Assembly (NCBI RefSeq): GCF_002261265.1
Contig: NZ_NEVK01000003.1
Location: 930,001 to 994,000 of the forward strand
Length of the DNA: 64,000 nt
DNA from: Bordetella genomosp. 7
GTDB taxonomy: Bacteria; Pseudomonadota; Gammaproteobacteria; Burkholderiales; Burkholderiaceae_B
Direction of reading: 5' to 3'
The notes under the pieces were generated by a model. The model was not told the origin of the DNA. It did no database searches and saw only the letters and a program-made list of their open reading frames with translations. The translations under genes were made by a program, and so were the position numbers. How positions within the stretch are numbered: position 1 is the first letter of the stretch; every line of letters begins with the position of its first letter. This document shows, in pieces, positions 8,567-16,284 of this stretch.

Positions 8567-9546
8567 CCCTGCGGCGGCTTGTTCGCCTCGCGGGCCTTTG
8601 TGGCGTCCGTGCGCGGGGTGATTTCCATAATCAGCTCAACGCGCCGGTTCGCTGCACGCCCTGCGGCGGTGTCGTTCGGGGCAATCGGGCGGGTGTCGGC
8701 GTATCCGACGGCGCGCAGCCTTGCCGGGTCGACCCCGCCCCGAACGAGTTCCCGCAGCACGCTTGTGGCCCTGCCGGCAGAGAGCTCCCAGTTCGATGGA
8801 AACTGCCGGGTCTGGATCGGCACGGGGTCGCTGTGGCCTTCGACCGAAACGGGGTGCCCCTGGCTGCGATTGATTACGCCGGCCATGCGCGCGATGACGC
8901 GCAGCCCGTTGGGGCTGAGCATGGCCTGGCCGGATGGAAACAGTAGTTCGTTGCTGATGCGAAAGCTGATCGATTTTTCGTTGACAATGACATCCACGTC
9001 GTCGCCCAGGCCATCCAGGCCCAGTTCCGCTATCGAGGGTGGCTGGGGTTCGGGGGGCGCAGGCTCTGCGGGGCTAGCAGGCGCGTCTGGCGTCGCGGCC
9101 GGTTCGGCGGCCGGGGCGGGCTGCGCAATGCCGGCCAGGCCGGAAAGCGGCGCAAACGTTTCCCGAGCAGCGGACAGGCCGGGCAGATCGGGCATGGGCA
9201 GCAAAGCCGTCATGTCGCCAGGCGGCGTTTGCGCAGCGTTTGCCGCGCCGGCGGGGCTGGCGAGCAAGCCCAGCAGTTGCACGGGCAGTGAAGCTGCGGG
9301 CGCACGGCTCGGCAACTGCGACACCCCCAGCAGCACCACCAGCATTGCCAGAAGCAAGGTGAGCAGATCCAGATAGGTCAGAAGCCAGCTTTCGGACTCC
9401 GGCTCGACCTGGGTGTCGACGTGCCAGCGTGCGTAGCGGCCGCCTTCGTGCAAGGGCGCCCGGATCGGTGCAGACGGGGCCCGCGCAGCGGCCTGGCGCT
9501 GTTGACGCTGCCGGCGCAGGGCATCGATGCGGTCGGCCAGGCTCAT
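8563..9546 (-). CDS. MotB/PomB-like stator protein with OmpA domain
   Basis: The protein has 327 residues. A cytoplasmic N-terminus leads into a single helix, WLLTYLDLLTLLLAMLVVLL, which carries the proton-accepting Asp in the MotB position. An Ala/Pro-rich linker follows, then a C-terminal OmpA-like peptidoglycan-binding domain (SVEGHSDPVPI, NWELSAGRATSVLREL, RRVELIME). With the adjacent MotA-like protein it should form an ion-driven stator anchored to the cell wall. The two genes overlap by 4 bp. No flagellar genes are nearby, so this may be a second stator set or a non-flagellar motor unit. Confidence 0.88.
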   Translation of the reverse strand: MSLADRIDALRRQRQQRQAAARAPSAPIRAPLHEGGRYARWHVDTQVEPESESWLLTYLDLLTLLLAMLVVLLGVSQLPSRAPAASLPVQLLGLLASPAGAANAAQTPPGDMTALLPMPDLPGLSAARETFAPLSGLAGIAQPAPAAEPAATPDAPASPAEPAPPEPQPPSIAELGLDGLGDDVDVIVNEKSISFRISNELLFPSGQAMLSPNGLRVIARMAGVINRSQGHPVSVEGHSDPVPIQTRQFPSNWELSAGRATSVLRELVRGGVDPARLRAVGYADTRPIAPNDTAAGRAANRRVELIMEITPRTDATKAREANKPPQG

Positions 9547-10454
9547 GGACGCGCGCTGGCCGCACGGGGCAGGGCGTTGGTCGCAAGGCCCGGGGCTGCA
9601 GGCGCCGCCTTGGCAGCCTTTGCCGCCGCGGCAGGCTTGGCGCTCGCCATGGCCTCGGCGCCGGAACGAGCCGGCTGGCCGGCGCCGTCGTCGATCTCGT
9701 CATCGAAATGCATCATGAACGAGTTCAGCGTTTCCCGCAGCACAGCGGGGCCGCGCCGGGCGCACATCAGGGAAATGCCTTGAAGCACCATGTTCATCAG
9801 GATCAGCCGCTGTTCGGTGCGACGTTCCAGCTTGACGGCGATAGGCTTGCACACCAGGTTGGCCAGCAATATTCCATAGAAGGTCGTCATCAGGGCCACC
9901 GCCAGATGTTGCCCGATGACCGCCATGTCGCCGCCGCCCAGCACCGACATCAGGTTGATGAGCCCGACCAGCGTCCCCAGCATGCCGAACGCCGGCGCGA
10001 AGCCGGCCATGATTCGGAACATCTGCGCCTCGGCACGTTCGCGGGCGCGCAGACGGGCGATGCGCCATTGCAGCAACTCGATGATCTGGTCTTCGGGCGT
10101 GTGATCGATGATCAGTTGAACGCCGGTCCGCAGGAATGGGTTGGCGACCTTTTGCAGCGCCTGTTCCACCTTGTGCACATCTGCGTTCATCCACAGTTGC
10201 GCCAGCGTCGCGAGTTCGTCGATGTCGCGTCGGGCATCAATCTTCTCGCCACGGAATACTGTGCGCACCAAGGCGAACACGCGCGCCACTTCACGCAGCG
10301 GGTAGCTGATGAAAAGCGCGGCGCAGGTGCCGCCCACGACCACGAGCAGGCCCGGCAGGTTTATGTAAAGGCCGGGGTCGCTGGCCGAAAGCGCCAGCGC
10401 CACGGCCAGCGTAACGACGGCCACCGCGATGCCGATAAGGGTCGAAACGTTCAT
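9543..10454 (-). CDS. MotA/PomA-like stator channel protein
   Basis: The 303-residue protein has the MotA plan: two N-terminal helices (residues ~1-55, with LPGLLVVVGGTCAALFISYP), a cytoplasmic domain, then two helices including FAPAFGMLGTLVGLINLM and LMTTFYGILLANLV, which line the ion path. The C-terminus is extended by an Ala/Pro/Lys-rich tail of ~50 residues not typical of MotA. It is translated just ahead of the MotB-like gene. PomA-type Na+ or H+ coupling cannot be told from sequence. Confidence 0.88.
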   Translation of the reverse strand: MNVSTLIGIAVAVVTLAVALALSASDPGLYINLPGLLVVVGGTCAALFISYPLREVARVFALVRTVFRGEKIDARRDIDELATLAQLWMNADVHKVEQALQKVANPFLRTGVQLIIDHTPEDQIIELLQWRIARLRARERAEAQMFRIMAGFAPAFGMLGTLVGLINLMSVLGGGDMAVIGQHLAVALMTTFYGILLANLVCKPIAVKLERRTEQRLILMNMVLQGISLMCARRGPAVLRETLNSFMMHFDDEIDDGAGQPARSGAEAMASAKPAAAAKAAKAAPAAPGLATNALPRAASARP

Positions 10455-10594
10455 GACAATGAGCCTCGCGCAAAAGAGCGCGGAAAGGGCTCATTCTAGA
10501 AACGGCAGGCGCAGCTCAATCGGTGGATAACGGCAGGAAATCGGGGGATTTAAGGGAATTACAGCAAAACTGGGGGGCGACGGGGCGCAGAAAA

Positions 10595-10791
10595 GTGTCA
10601 GACTCCGGCGTGGGTGGGGGGAGCATCTTGGGATGTCGGTGTCTGAAACCTGTGAGCGACTTGAGATGTAGGTGTCTGACACCTGACGGAGTCAGACACC
10701 GGTGACGGCGAGTTCGCGATATAGCGCGATATAGGTGTCTGACTCCGCCAGGTGTCAGACACCGACACGACCGGCATGGGTGTCAGACACC
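10595..10791. repeat. GTGTCAGAC-type inverted repeat cluster
   Basis: The 430 bp between the MotA-like gene start and the next gene hold at least five copies of a GGTGTC-TGAC-ACC core: partial copies near 10595 and 10638, paired copies with inverted arms at 10671-10700 and 10734-10763, and a single 13-bp copy at 10779-10791. The pairs can fold into hairpins. The same core occurs in arrays at 39074, 44620 and 48118. The rest of this gap (10455-10594 and 10792-10884) shows no gene. Confidence 0.85.
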
Positions 10792-10884
10792 GAGACGCCC
10801 TGGGCTCTTCCACACTGGCGCTCGCTCTAGAGCGATACGGGCCGAAAACCCCGGTCGAAGCCCGCCGTGGCGTTCGCAGCAGGC

Positions 10885-11295
10885 TTACTGGCGCGGCGCG
10901 CCGCCGGCCGGGGCTTGTTCGCGCACCATCGAAATCACGCGCTGGCGCAATTGGGGGTCCTGCTCTACGGCCTGGCCGATTCCGTTGAACTCGTCGACGG
11001 TCAGGCCGTCGGCGTTGACCATCCGGACCATTTTCTCGTCGGCCTCGCGATAGACTTCTTCACGTGCGGCGTCATCCTTGGCGGCCTGCAGTTTCGGACG
11101 GTATTCATCGGCCACCATGGCGACTTTCTGCGAAGCGCTGGCGAATTTCTGCAATTGCGCTTCGGACGGCTGGATAGCGGGTTGGGACTGGGCGGGCGGT
11201 TGCGCGGCCGGCGCGGCCTGGGCCTGCGCTGCCATTGGCGACACGCTCACGGCCAGTACGGCAGCTGCAAAAAAGGCGGAAGTGATACGCGGCAT
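10885..11295 (-). CDS. DUF4168-type secreted protein
   Basis: The gene encodes 136 residues with a signal peptide (MPRITSAFFAAAVLAVSVSP, cleavage likely after AQA). An Ala/Gln/Pro-rich stretch is followed by a helical domain resembling DUF4168: SEAQLQKFASASQKVA, YREADEKMVRMVNADGLTVDEFN, then QLRQRV. Function is unknown; the protein is presumably periplasmic. An AGGAGG-like sequence (ggaggcc on the coding strand) just upstream supports the start. Confidence 0.75.
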   Translation of the reverse strand: MPRITSAFFAAAVLAVSVSPMAAQAQAAPAAQPPAQSQPAIQPSEAQLQKFASASQKVAMVADEYRPKLQAAKDDAAREEVYREADEKMVRMVNADGLTVDEFNGIGQAVEQDPQLRQRVISMVREQAPAGGAPRQ

Positions 11296-11424
11296 GAGGC
11301 CTCCTTGGTCGAGTCAATGCGTAAGGCCCATGATGACAAGCCCACGGCCCCGCCTCAAGTTCTGCGATGTTTGCGCATGTGACCAGGGCCTGGGACGCCA
11401 GGTTACGGTGCGTTTCAAGGAGGA

Positions 11425-12702
11425 TCAGGAGTTCAGCGCGCGCGCTCGCGACAGCAGCAAATTGTGCTCTGGTTCATTGCGCGCCATCTCGGCGGCGCGC
11501 AAGAATTCGGCCCGTGCCTCTTGGATGCGCCCCAGGCGCGCCAGCAAATCGGCCCGCACGCTGGGCAACAAGTGGTATGCGGCCAGCACTGGCTCGGCCG
11601 ACAGGGCATCAACCAGGGCCAGAGCCGCCTGCGGACCCTGCGCCATGCCTACCGCCACGGCGCGGTTCAGTTCGACCACGGGCGACGGCGCCACCTGAAC
11701 CAGCGCGTCATACAGCGACACGATCTGCCGCCAGTCGGTGTCTTCGGGACGCGCGGCGCGCGCATGGCAGGCGGCCAGCGCCGCTTGCAGCGTGTATGGG
11801 CCGGGCGAATCGGCAAGTTCCTGTGCGCGCTGCAACGCCGCCAGGCCGCGCCGGATGAGCAACGCGTCCCATAATGACCTGTCCTGGTCCATCAGCAGGA
11901 TAGGCCGGCCCTCCGCATCCACGCGGGCGGCCAGGCGCGCAGCCTGCAGCTCCATCAACGCGGCCAGGCCGTGCACTTCGCTTTCCTGCGGGGCCAGTTC
12001 GGCCAGCACGCGGCCCAGCCGCATCGCTTCCTCGCACATCGCCGGACGCGTCCAGTCAGCGCCTGCCGTGGCCGCGTAACCCTCGTTGAAGATCAGGTAG
12101 ACCACTTCCAGCACTGAAGCCAGGCGCGTGGCCAAGTCGGCGCCTCGGGGCACCTCGAATGGCACGCCCGCGTCGCGCAAGGTGCGTTTGGCGCGCACGA
12201 TACGCTGCGCGACAGTGGATTCCGACACGAGAAACGCGCGCGCGATTTCGTCGGTGGTAAGCCCCCCCAGCAGGCGCAGCGTGAGCGCCACGCGGGCTTC
12301 GGTCGACAGCACCGGGTGGCACGCGGTAAATACCAGGCGCAGCAGGTCGTCTCCGATGTCATCCTGCCGCGCGGCGTCGAGCGCATCGACAAAATCGGGC
12401 TCGACGTGGGCCTGCAAGGCGTCCATTTCGTGGCTCAATTGTTCGTGCTTGCGCGCATGCAGGGTGTCCTGCCGCAGCCGGTCCAGCGCCCGGCGCTTGG
12501 CGGCAGTCATGAGCCAGGCTCCGGGGTTGTCGGGGATGCCGTCGACCGGCCAGCGTTCCAGCGCAGTGACCAGCGCATCCTGCGCCAGTTCTTCGGCCAG
12601 GCCCACATCGCGCACCAGGCGCGCAGCATGCGCCACGACCTTGGCGGATTCGATGCGCCAGACGGCTTCGATGGCCTGGTGGACGGCATCTCGCGAACTC
12701 AT
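11425..12702 (-). CDS. ECF sigma factor with C-terminal TPR-like extension (ECF42 type)
   Basis: The 425-residue protein starts with sigma region 2 (VGLAEELAQDALVTALERW; GAWLMTAAKRRALDRLR). Region 4 follows (LRLLGGLTTDEIARAFLVS, ESTVAQRIVRAKRTL), then a ~200-residue DUF6596/TPR-like C-terminal part (VELNRAVAVGMAQGPQAALA). That layout, together with YCII/DGPF-domain neighbours, matches the ECF42 group, which needs its C-terminal extension for activity and has no classical anti-sigma factor. The ATG overlaps the stop of the VOC gene (ATGA), so the two are translationally coupled. A candidate self-recognised promoter lies at 13587-13613. Confidence 0.88.
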   Translation of the reverse strand: MSSRDAVHQAIEAVWRIESAKVVAHAARLVRDVGLAEELAQDALVTALERWPVDGIPDNPGAWLMTAAKRRALDRLRQDTLHARKHEQLSHEMDALQAHVEPDFVDALDAARQDDIGDDLLRLVFTACHPVLSTEARVALTLRLLGGLTTDEIARAFLVSESTVAQRIVRAKRTLRDAGVPFEVPRGADLATRLASVLEVVYLIFNEGYAATAGADWTRPAMCEEAMRLGRVLAELAPQESEVHGLAALMELQAARLAARVDAEGRPILLMDQDRSLWDALLIRRGLAALQRAQELADSPGPYTLQAALAACHARAARPEDTDWRQIVSLYDALVQVAPSPVVELNRAVAVGMAQGPQAALALVDALSAEPVLAAYHLLPSVRADLLARLGRIQEARAEFLRAAEMARNEPEHNLLLSRARALNS

Positions 12703-13109
12703 TGCTTCAGGATCTCCGCATTCGGATCCATGTACATCAATTCCCAGATGTGCCCATCGGGGTCTTCGAACGCATGGCCATACATGAAGCCGTAGTCCTG
12801 AGGGTCGCGGGGCACCGAGCCGCCCGCCGCCACTGCGCGCGAAACCAGGTCGTCGACTTCGGCGCGGCTTTCGCACGACAGGCAAACCAGCACTTCGGTG
12901 CTTTGCTTGGGGTCGCACAATGGCTTGTTGACGAAAGTCTTGAAGTAGTCGCGGGTCAGCAGCATGGCGTACAGGTTCTCGCCCAGCACCAGGCAGGCGG
13001 CATTCTGGTCGGTGAAGCGGGGGTCGAAGTCCAGCTCCAGTTGCTTGAAAAACGCCATGGAGCGGGGCAGGTCGGAAACAGCCAGGTTGACGAAGATCTG
13101 TTTGTGCAT
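12699..13109 (-). CDS. VOC-family (glyoxalase-like) protein
   Basis: The protein has 136 residues with the paired beta-alpha-beta-beta-beta units of the vicinal oxygen chelate fold: FVNLAVSDLPRSMAFFKQLEL at the start and AFEDPDGHIWELMYMD at the end, carrying the usual Glu ligand. Members of this subgroup (PhnB/lactoylglutathione lyase-like) often have no known substrate. ATG 13109, preceded by AAGAGAA, is preferred over 13136. It is the middle gene of the sigma-factor operon. Confidence 0.82.
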   Translation of the reverse strand: MHKQIFVNLAVSDLPRSMAFFKQLELDFDPRFTDQNAACLVLGENLYAMLLTRDYFKTFVNKPLCDPKQSTEVLVCLSCESRAEVDDLVSRAVAAGGSVPRDPQDYGFMYGHAFEDPDGHIWELMYMDPNAEILKQ

Positions 13110-13156
13110 GATGGTTCTCTTGGCAAGTCGATGCAAGGAAGGTGCCGGATGCGGCG

Positions 13157-13534
13157 CTATGGCTTGGGCAGCGCGCGCAGCGGCATGTCGTACAACGGTC
13201 GTACTTCAATCTCGGCGGCCACGCCGGGGCCCGCCGGCGCCGGAAAGCGCCGGGCCCATTCCAGCGCTTCGGCGCGGGTTCGCACCTGGATCACGGTATA
13301 GGCCGCGGCATGGTCGCAGCCCTGCTGGTGTGGGCCTTCCAGCGTTTCGCAATGCCCGTCGGCATAGCGCAGGCGCCAGCCCGTGGCGCTGGGCTGCAGC
13401 CCGGCGGCATCGAGCAATACGCCGGCCCGTGCCAGGGTGTCGTGGTAGGCGGCCATTTCCGAGGGCCAGCTATCTCCGGGCCGGCTGCCGGCGATGGGGT
13501 CGGCATTGGCTCTGGCGATAATGATGAAACGCAT
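13157..13534 (-). CDS. YCII-related protein
   Basis: The gene encodes 125 residues starting MRFIIIARANAD. The C-terminal half, with AAAYTVIQVRTRAEALEWARRFP and EIEVRPLYD, is typical of YCII/DGPF proteins; the DGPF-like turn here reads LEGPH. These small dimeric proteins are constant neighbours of ECF41/42 sigma factors, but their reaction is unknown. It is the first gene of the operon that leads to the VOC gene and the sigma factor. Confidence 0.8.
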   Translation of the reverse strand: MRFIIIARANADPIAGSRPGDSWPSEMAAYHDTLARAGVLLDAAGLQPSATGWRLRYADGHCETLEGPHQQGCDHAAAYTVIQVRTRAEALEWARRFPAPAGPGVAAEIEVRPLYDMPLRALPKP

Positions 13535-13586
13535 GGCGCAGTCTCCGGTGTGGCGGCGCGCCGGATTCGGCGGCCATTGCAGACAC

Positions 13587-13613
13587 GACGGGCAGCGCGC
13601 CATCAGATCGACA
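13587..13613 (-). promoter_or_regulatory. Candidate ECF42-type promoter
   Basis: On the minus strand TGTCGA (13613-13608) is followed after 17 bp by CGTC (13590-13587), about 50 bp before the YCII start at 13534. TGTCGA and CGA/TC are the -35 and -10 elements reported for ECF42 sigma factors. The match suggests the operon is transcribed by its own sigma factor. Confidence 0.5.
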
Positions 13614-13655
13614 AAGCGCGGTTGGGTTAAGGGAAAACCCCTATAAACGATTGCG

Positions 13656-14009
13656 TCAGCTGAAGCAGGGGCCCACTTCGCGAATTTCCACCGTGCACCA
13701 TTGCGCCGCCGGACATTGCGCCGCGATTTCCACGGCTTCGTCGCGGGTGGCGCAGTCGAGCAGGAAGAAGCCGCCTATCATTTCCTTGGCTTCGGCGTAC
13801 GGGCCGTCGATAAGGCGAGGCCGGCCGTCGCGCACCTGCAGTTTCACGCCCTCGGCCTCGGACTTGAGCGATTGGGCATCGCGCAGCAGGCCGCGCGCTT
13901 TCAGGTCGGCCGCGTAGCGCAGCATGCTGTCATAGGCGGCGTGGCCTGCCTGCTCGGAACGCTGCGCGCGTTGGCCGATGGGTTCGACGATGAGCAGCAT
14001 ATAGGGCAT
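13656..14009 (-). CDS. YCII/DGPF-domain protein
   Basis: The gene encodes 117 residues. It begins MPYMLLIVEP and contains RPRLIDGPYAEAKEMIGGFF, the DGPF signature in its DGPY form, followed by EAVEIAAQCP. This is the family most often found with ECF42 sigma factors. It lies 122 bp upstream of the YCII-VOC-sigma operon on the same strand and is divergent from the NYN gene. Function is unknown. Confidence 0.85.
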   Translation of the reverse strand: MPYMLLIVEPIGQRAQRSEQAGHAAYDSMLRYAADLKARGLLRDAQSLKSEAEGVKLQVRDGRPRLIDGPYAEAKEMIGGFFLLDCATRDEAVEIAAQCPAAQWCTVEIREVGPCFS

Positions 14010-14124
14010 GGCGACTCCGTGTGCATGGGGGCAGGAAGCCGAGTTTATTGCCCGCATGCCCGGGATGGAAGTGCAGAATCGCCCATCCGGTGTATCGTCG
14101 CCGTGTTGTGACACGGAGAAGCAC

Positions 14125-15210
14125 ATGACCGCGACCCAGGAAAGCATCAGCATGGCGGTGTTCTGCGATTTCGAGAACGTCGCGTTGGGCGTGCGAGACG
14201 CCAATTACCAAAGGTTCGATATCAAGCCGGTGCTGGAGCGCCTGCTGCTCAAGGGCAGCATCGTGGTAAAGAAGGCCTATTGCGATTGGGAACGTTATCG
14301 CGAGTTCAAGGCCATCATGCACGAGGCGAATTTCGAACTGATCGAGATTCCGCACGTGCGGCAGTCAGGCAAGAATTCGGCGGACATCCGGCTGGTGGTG
14401 GACGCGCTGGACCTTTGCTATACAAAGCTGCACGTCGACACCTTCGTGATCATCAGCGGCGATTCGGACTTCTCGCCCCTGGTATCCAAACTGCGCGAAA
14501 ACGCCAGGCAGGTGATAGGGGTAGGGGTAAAGCGCTCGACCTCGGATCTGTTGATCGCCAATTGCGATGAGTTCATTTTCTATGATGATCTGGTGCGCGA
14601 ACGACAGCGTCCCGAACAGAAGGGCGGCGCGGCGCGTGAAGCCGCCTCTGCGGGCCGGCGCAACCAGGAAGAAGACCCCGGCCGCAAGGCAGAGATCGAG
14701 GCGCGCCGCACCCAAGGGATCGAGATCGCCGTCGAGACGTTCGAAGACTTGGTGTCCGAACGCGGCGACAGCGGCAAGATCTGGGCTTCGGTACTGAAAG
14801 AAGCCATCAAGCGTCGCAAGCCGGATTTCAGCGAGTCGTATCACGGCTTCAAGACGTTCGGCAATCTGCTTGAAGAGGCGCAGGCCCGCGGGTTGCTGTC
14901 ATTTGGCCGTGACGAAAAGTCTGGCGCGTATGTGTACAGGGCCGTGCCAGCCGAGCCCGAGCCGGCGCGCGCCGGGGGCAGCCGCGGGGCCCGCAAGACT
15001 GCCGCCCGCAAGAAAGCGGCTTCAAAAGCCGACGCGGCAATAGAGCGTACCGCCGACATGCTGACCGATGCTGTGGTGTCGCCGGCGGATGCAGACATCG
15101 CCACGCAGGCGGCCGCCCAATCCGGCACCGACGCACCCGCCCAGACCACGCCGCCGGCTCGCAAGGCGACGCCGCGCACTCGCCGGCCACGAAAAACGGA
15201 GCAGAACTGA
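14125..15210 (+). CDS. NYN (PIN-like) RNase domain plus LOTUS/OST-HTH domain protein
   Basis: The protein has 361 residues. Residues ~8-150 form a LabA-like NYN domain with the acidic site intact: FCDFEN (Asp15), SADIRLVVDALD (Asp87) and ISGDSDFSPLV (Asp113, Asp115). Such domains cut RNA with a bound metal. Residues ~210-290 form an OST-HTH/LOTUS RNA-binding domain (ETFEDLVSERGDSGKIWA, FGNLLEEAQARGLL). The last ~70 residues are an Ala/Lys/Arg/Pro-rich basic tail. The start is set by GGAGAAG 8 bp before the ATG. Its target RNA is unknown; it is transcribed alone. Confidence 0.87.
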   Translation: MTATQESISMAVFCDFENVALGVRDANYQRFDIKPVLERLLLKGSIVVKKAYCDWERYREFKAIMHEANFELIEIPHVRQSGKNSADIRLVVDALDLCYTKLHVDTFVIISGDSDFSPLVSKLRENARQVIGVGVKRSTSDLLIANCDEFIFYDDLVRERQRPEQKGGAAREAASAGRRNQEEDPGRKAEIEARRTQGIEIAVETFEDLVSERGDSGKIWASVLKEAIKRRKPDFSESYHGFKTFGNLLEEAQARGLLSFGRDEKSGAYVYRAVPAEPEPARAGGSRGARKTAARKKAASKADAAIERTADMLTDAVVSPADADIATQAAAQSGTDAPAQTTPPARKATPRTRRPRKTEQN

Positions 15211-15329
15211 GTGCCCTCATATTGTGACTATTTGCAACGAACGCTCCGGCGTGCGCTAGACTAAGAGCCTTGACCGCCCAGGCCCGAGCCCCGGGCGGCG
15301 GTATATCTGGCTACCCGTTAAGCATTGCT

Positions 15330-16259
15330 ATGGACACAACCCAAACTGTGGCGCGCGAATGGCGCGCCGCCTGGCGCGCACAAGCGCAGTCCCGTCCCTT
15401 TGTGGCGCTGGGGCTTGCTGCCGCATCGGCGGCCGCGCTGTTGCTGTTGGCCGCCGGCCTGTACCGGGGGCTTACCGGAGTCGAACCTGGCTACATACGC
15501 TACGCCGCGCTGGGCGGCCTGGCCGGGTTTGGCGCCACCGCAGTGGGGGCGCTGCTCGCGGTGGGGTTGCGCAGCATCCAAGACCGCACGCAGGACATCA
15601 TGCTGGGGTTCGCGGCGGGCATGATGCTGGCGGCCAGCGCGTTTTCACTGGTTCTACCGGGACTGGCGGCCGCCGAAGGTCTGGTGGGCGATGGCCCGGC
15701 CGCAGCCGCCGTGGTAGTGCTGGGCCTGGCGCTGGGAGTGCTGCTGATGCTGGGCCTGGATGTGTTCACGCCGCACGCGCACGATAGCACCGGGCCTTGC
15801 GGGCCCGATGCCGAACGCCTGAACCGCGTCTGGTTGTTCGTGCTGGCCATTACGCTGCATAACCTGCCCGAGGGCATGGCGATAGGCGTGGGCTTTGCCA
15901 ACGGCGATATGCAGGTTGGCCTTCCGCTGACATCCGCGATTTCCATCCAGAATATTCCGGAAGGGCTGGCGGTGGCCATGGCTTTGCGCGCCACGGGCCT
16001 GTCGCCATGGCGCGCCGCGCTGGTGGCGGCCGCCTCCGGCCTGATGGAGCCCCTGGGCGCGATGGTGGGGCTGGGAATGTCCAGCGGCCTGGCGCTGGCG
16101 TATCCCGTCAGCATGGGCCTGGCAGCTGGCGCCATGATTTTTGTCGTGTCCCATGAAGTCATTCCCGAAACGCACCGCAATGGCCACCAGACGCCCGCCA
16201 CGGTAGGCTTGTTGGCAGGCTTTGCCGCGATGATGTTCCTGGATACGGCGCTGGGTTAG
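15330..16259 (+). CDS. ZIP-family divalent metal transporter, ortholog of BbZIP
   Basis: The 309-residue protein has the length and organisation of the B. bronchiseptica ZIP transporter whose structure is known. Eight helices are expected. The binuclear site has HNLPEG in helix 4 and QNIPEG in helix 5. BbZIP has QDVPEG, so a metal-site Asp is replaced by Asn here. A His-containing loop (FTPHAHD) and the C-terminal SHEVIPETH are also conserved. It should move zinc or cadmium/iron into the cytoplasm. ATG 15330 is chosen because it gives the BbZIP-like N-terminus. Confidence 0.93.
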   Translation: MDTTQTVAREWRAAWRAQAQSRPFVALGLAAASAAALLLLAAGLYRGLTGVEPGYIRYAALGGLAGFGATAVGALLAVGLRSIQDRTQDIMLGFAAGMMLAASAFSLVLPGLAAAEGLVGDGPAAAAVVVLGLALGVLLMLGLDVFTPHAHDSTGPCGPDAERLNRVWLFVLAITLHNLPEGMAIGVGFANGDMQVGLPLTSAISIQNIPEGLAVAMALRATGLSPWRAALVAAASGLMEPLGAMVGLGMSSGLALAYPVSMGLAAGAMIFVVSHEVIPETHRNGHQTPATVGLLAGFAAMMFLDTALG

Positions 16260-16284
16260 GTGCTTTTGTGCTTCGGGGTGAATC

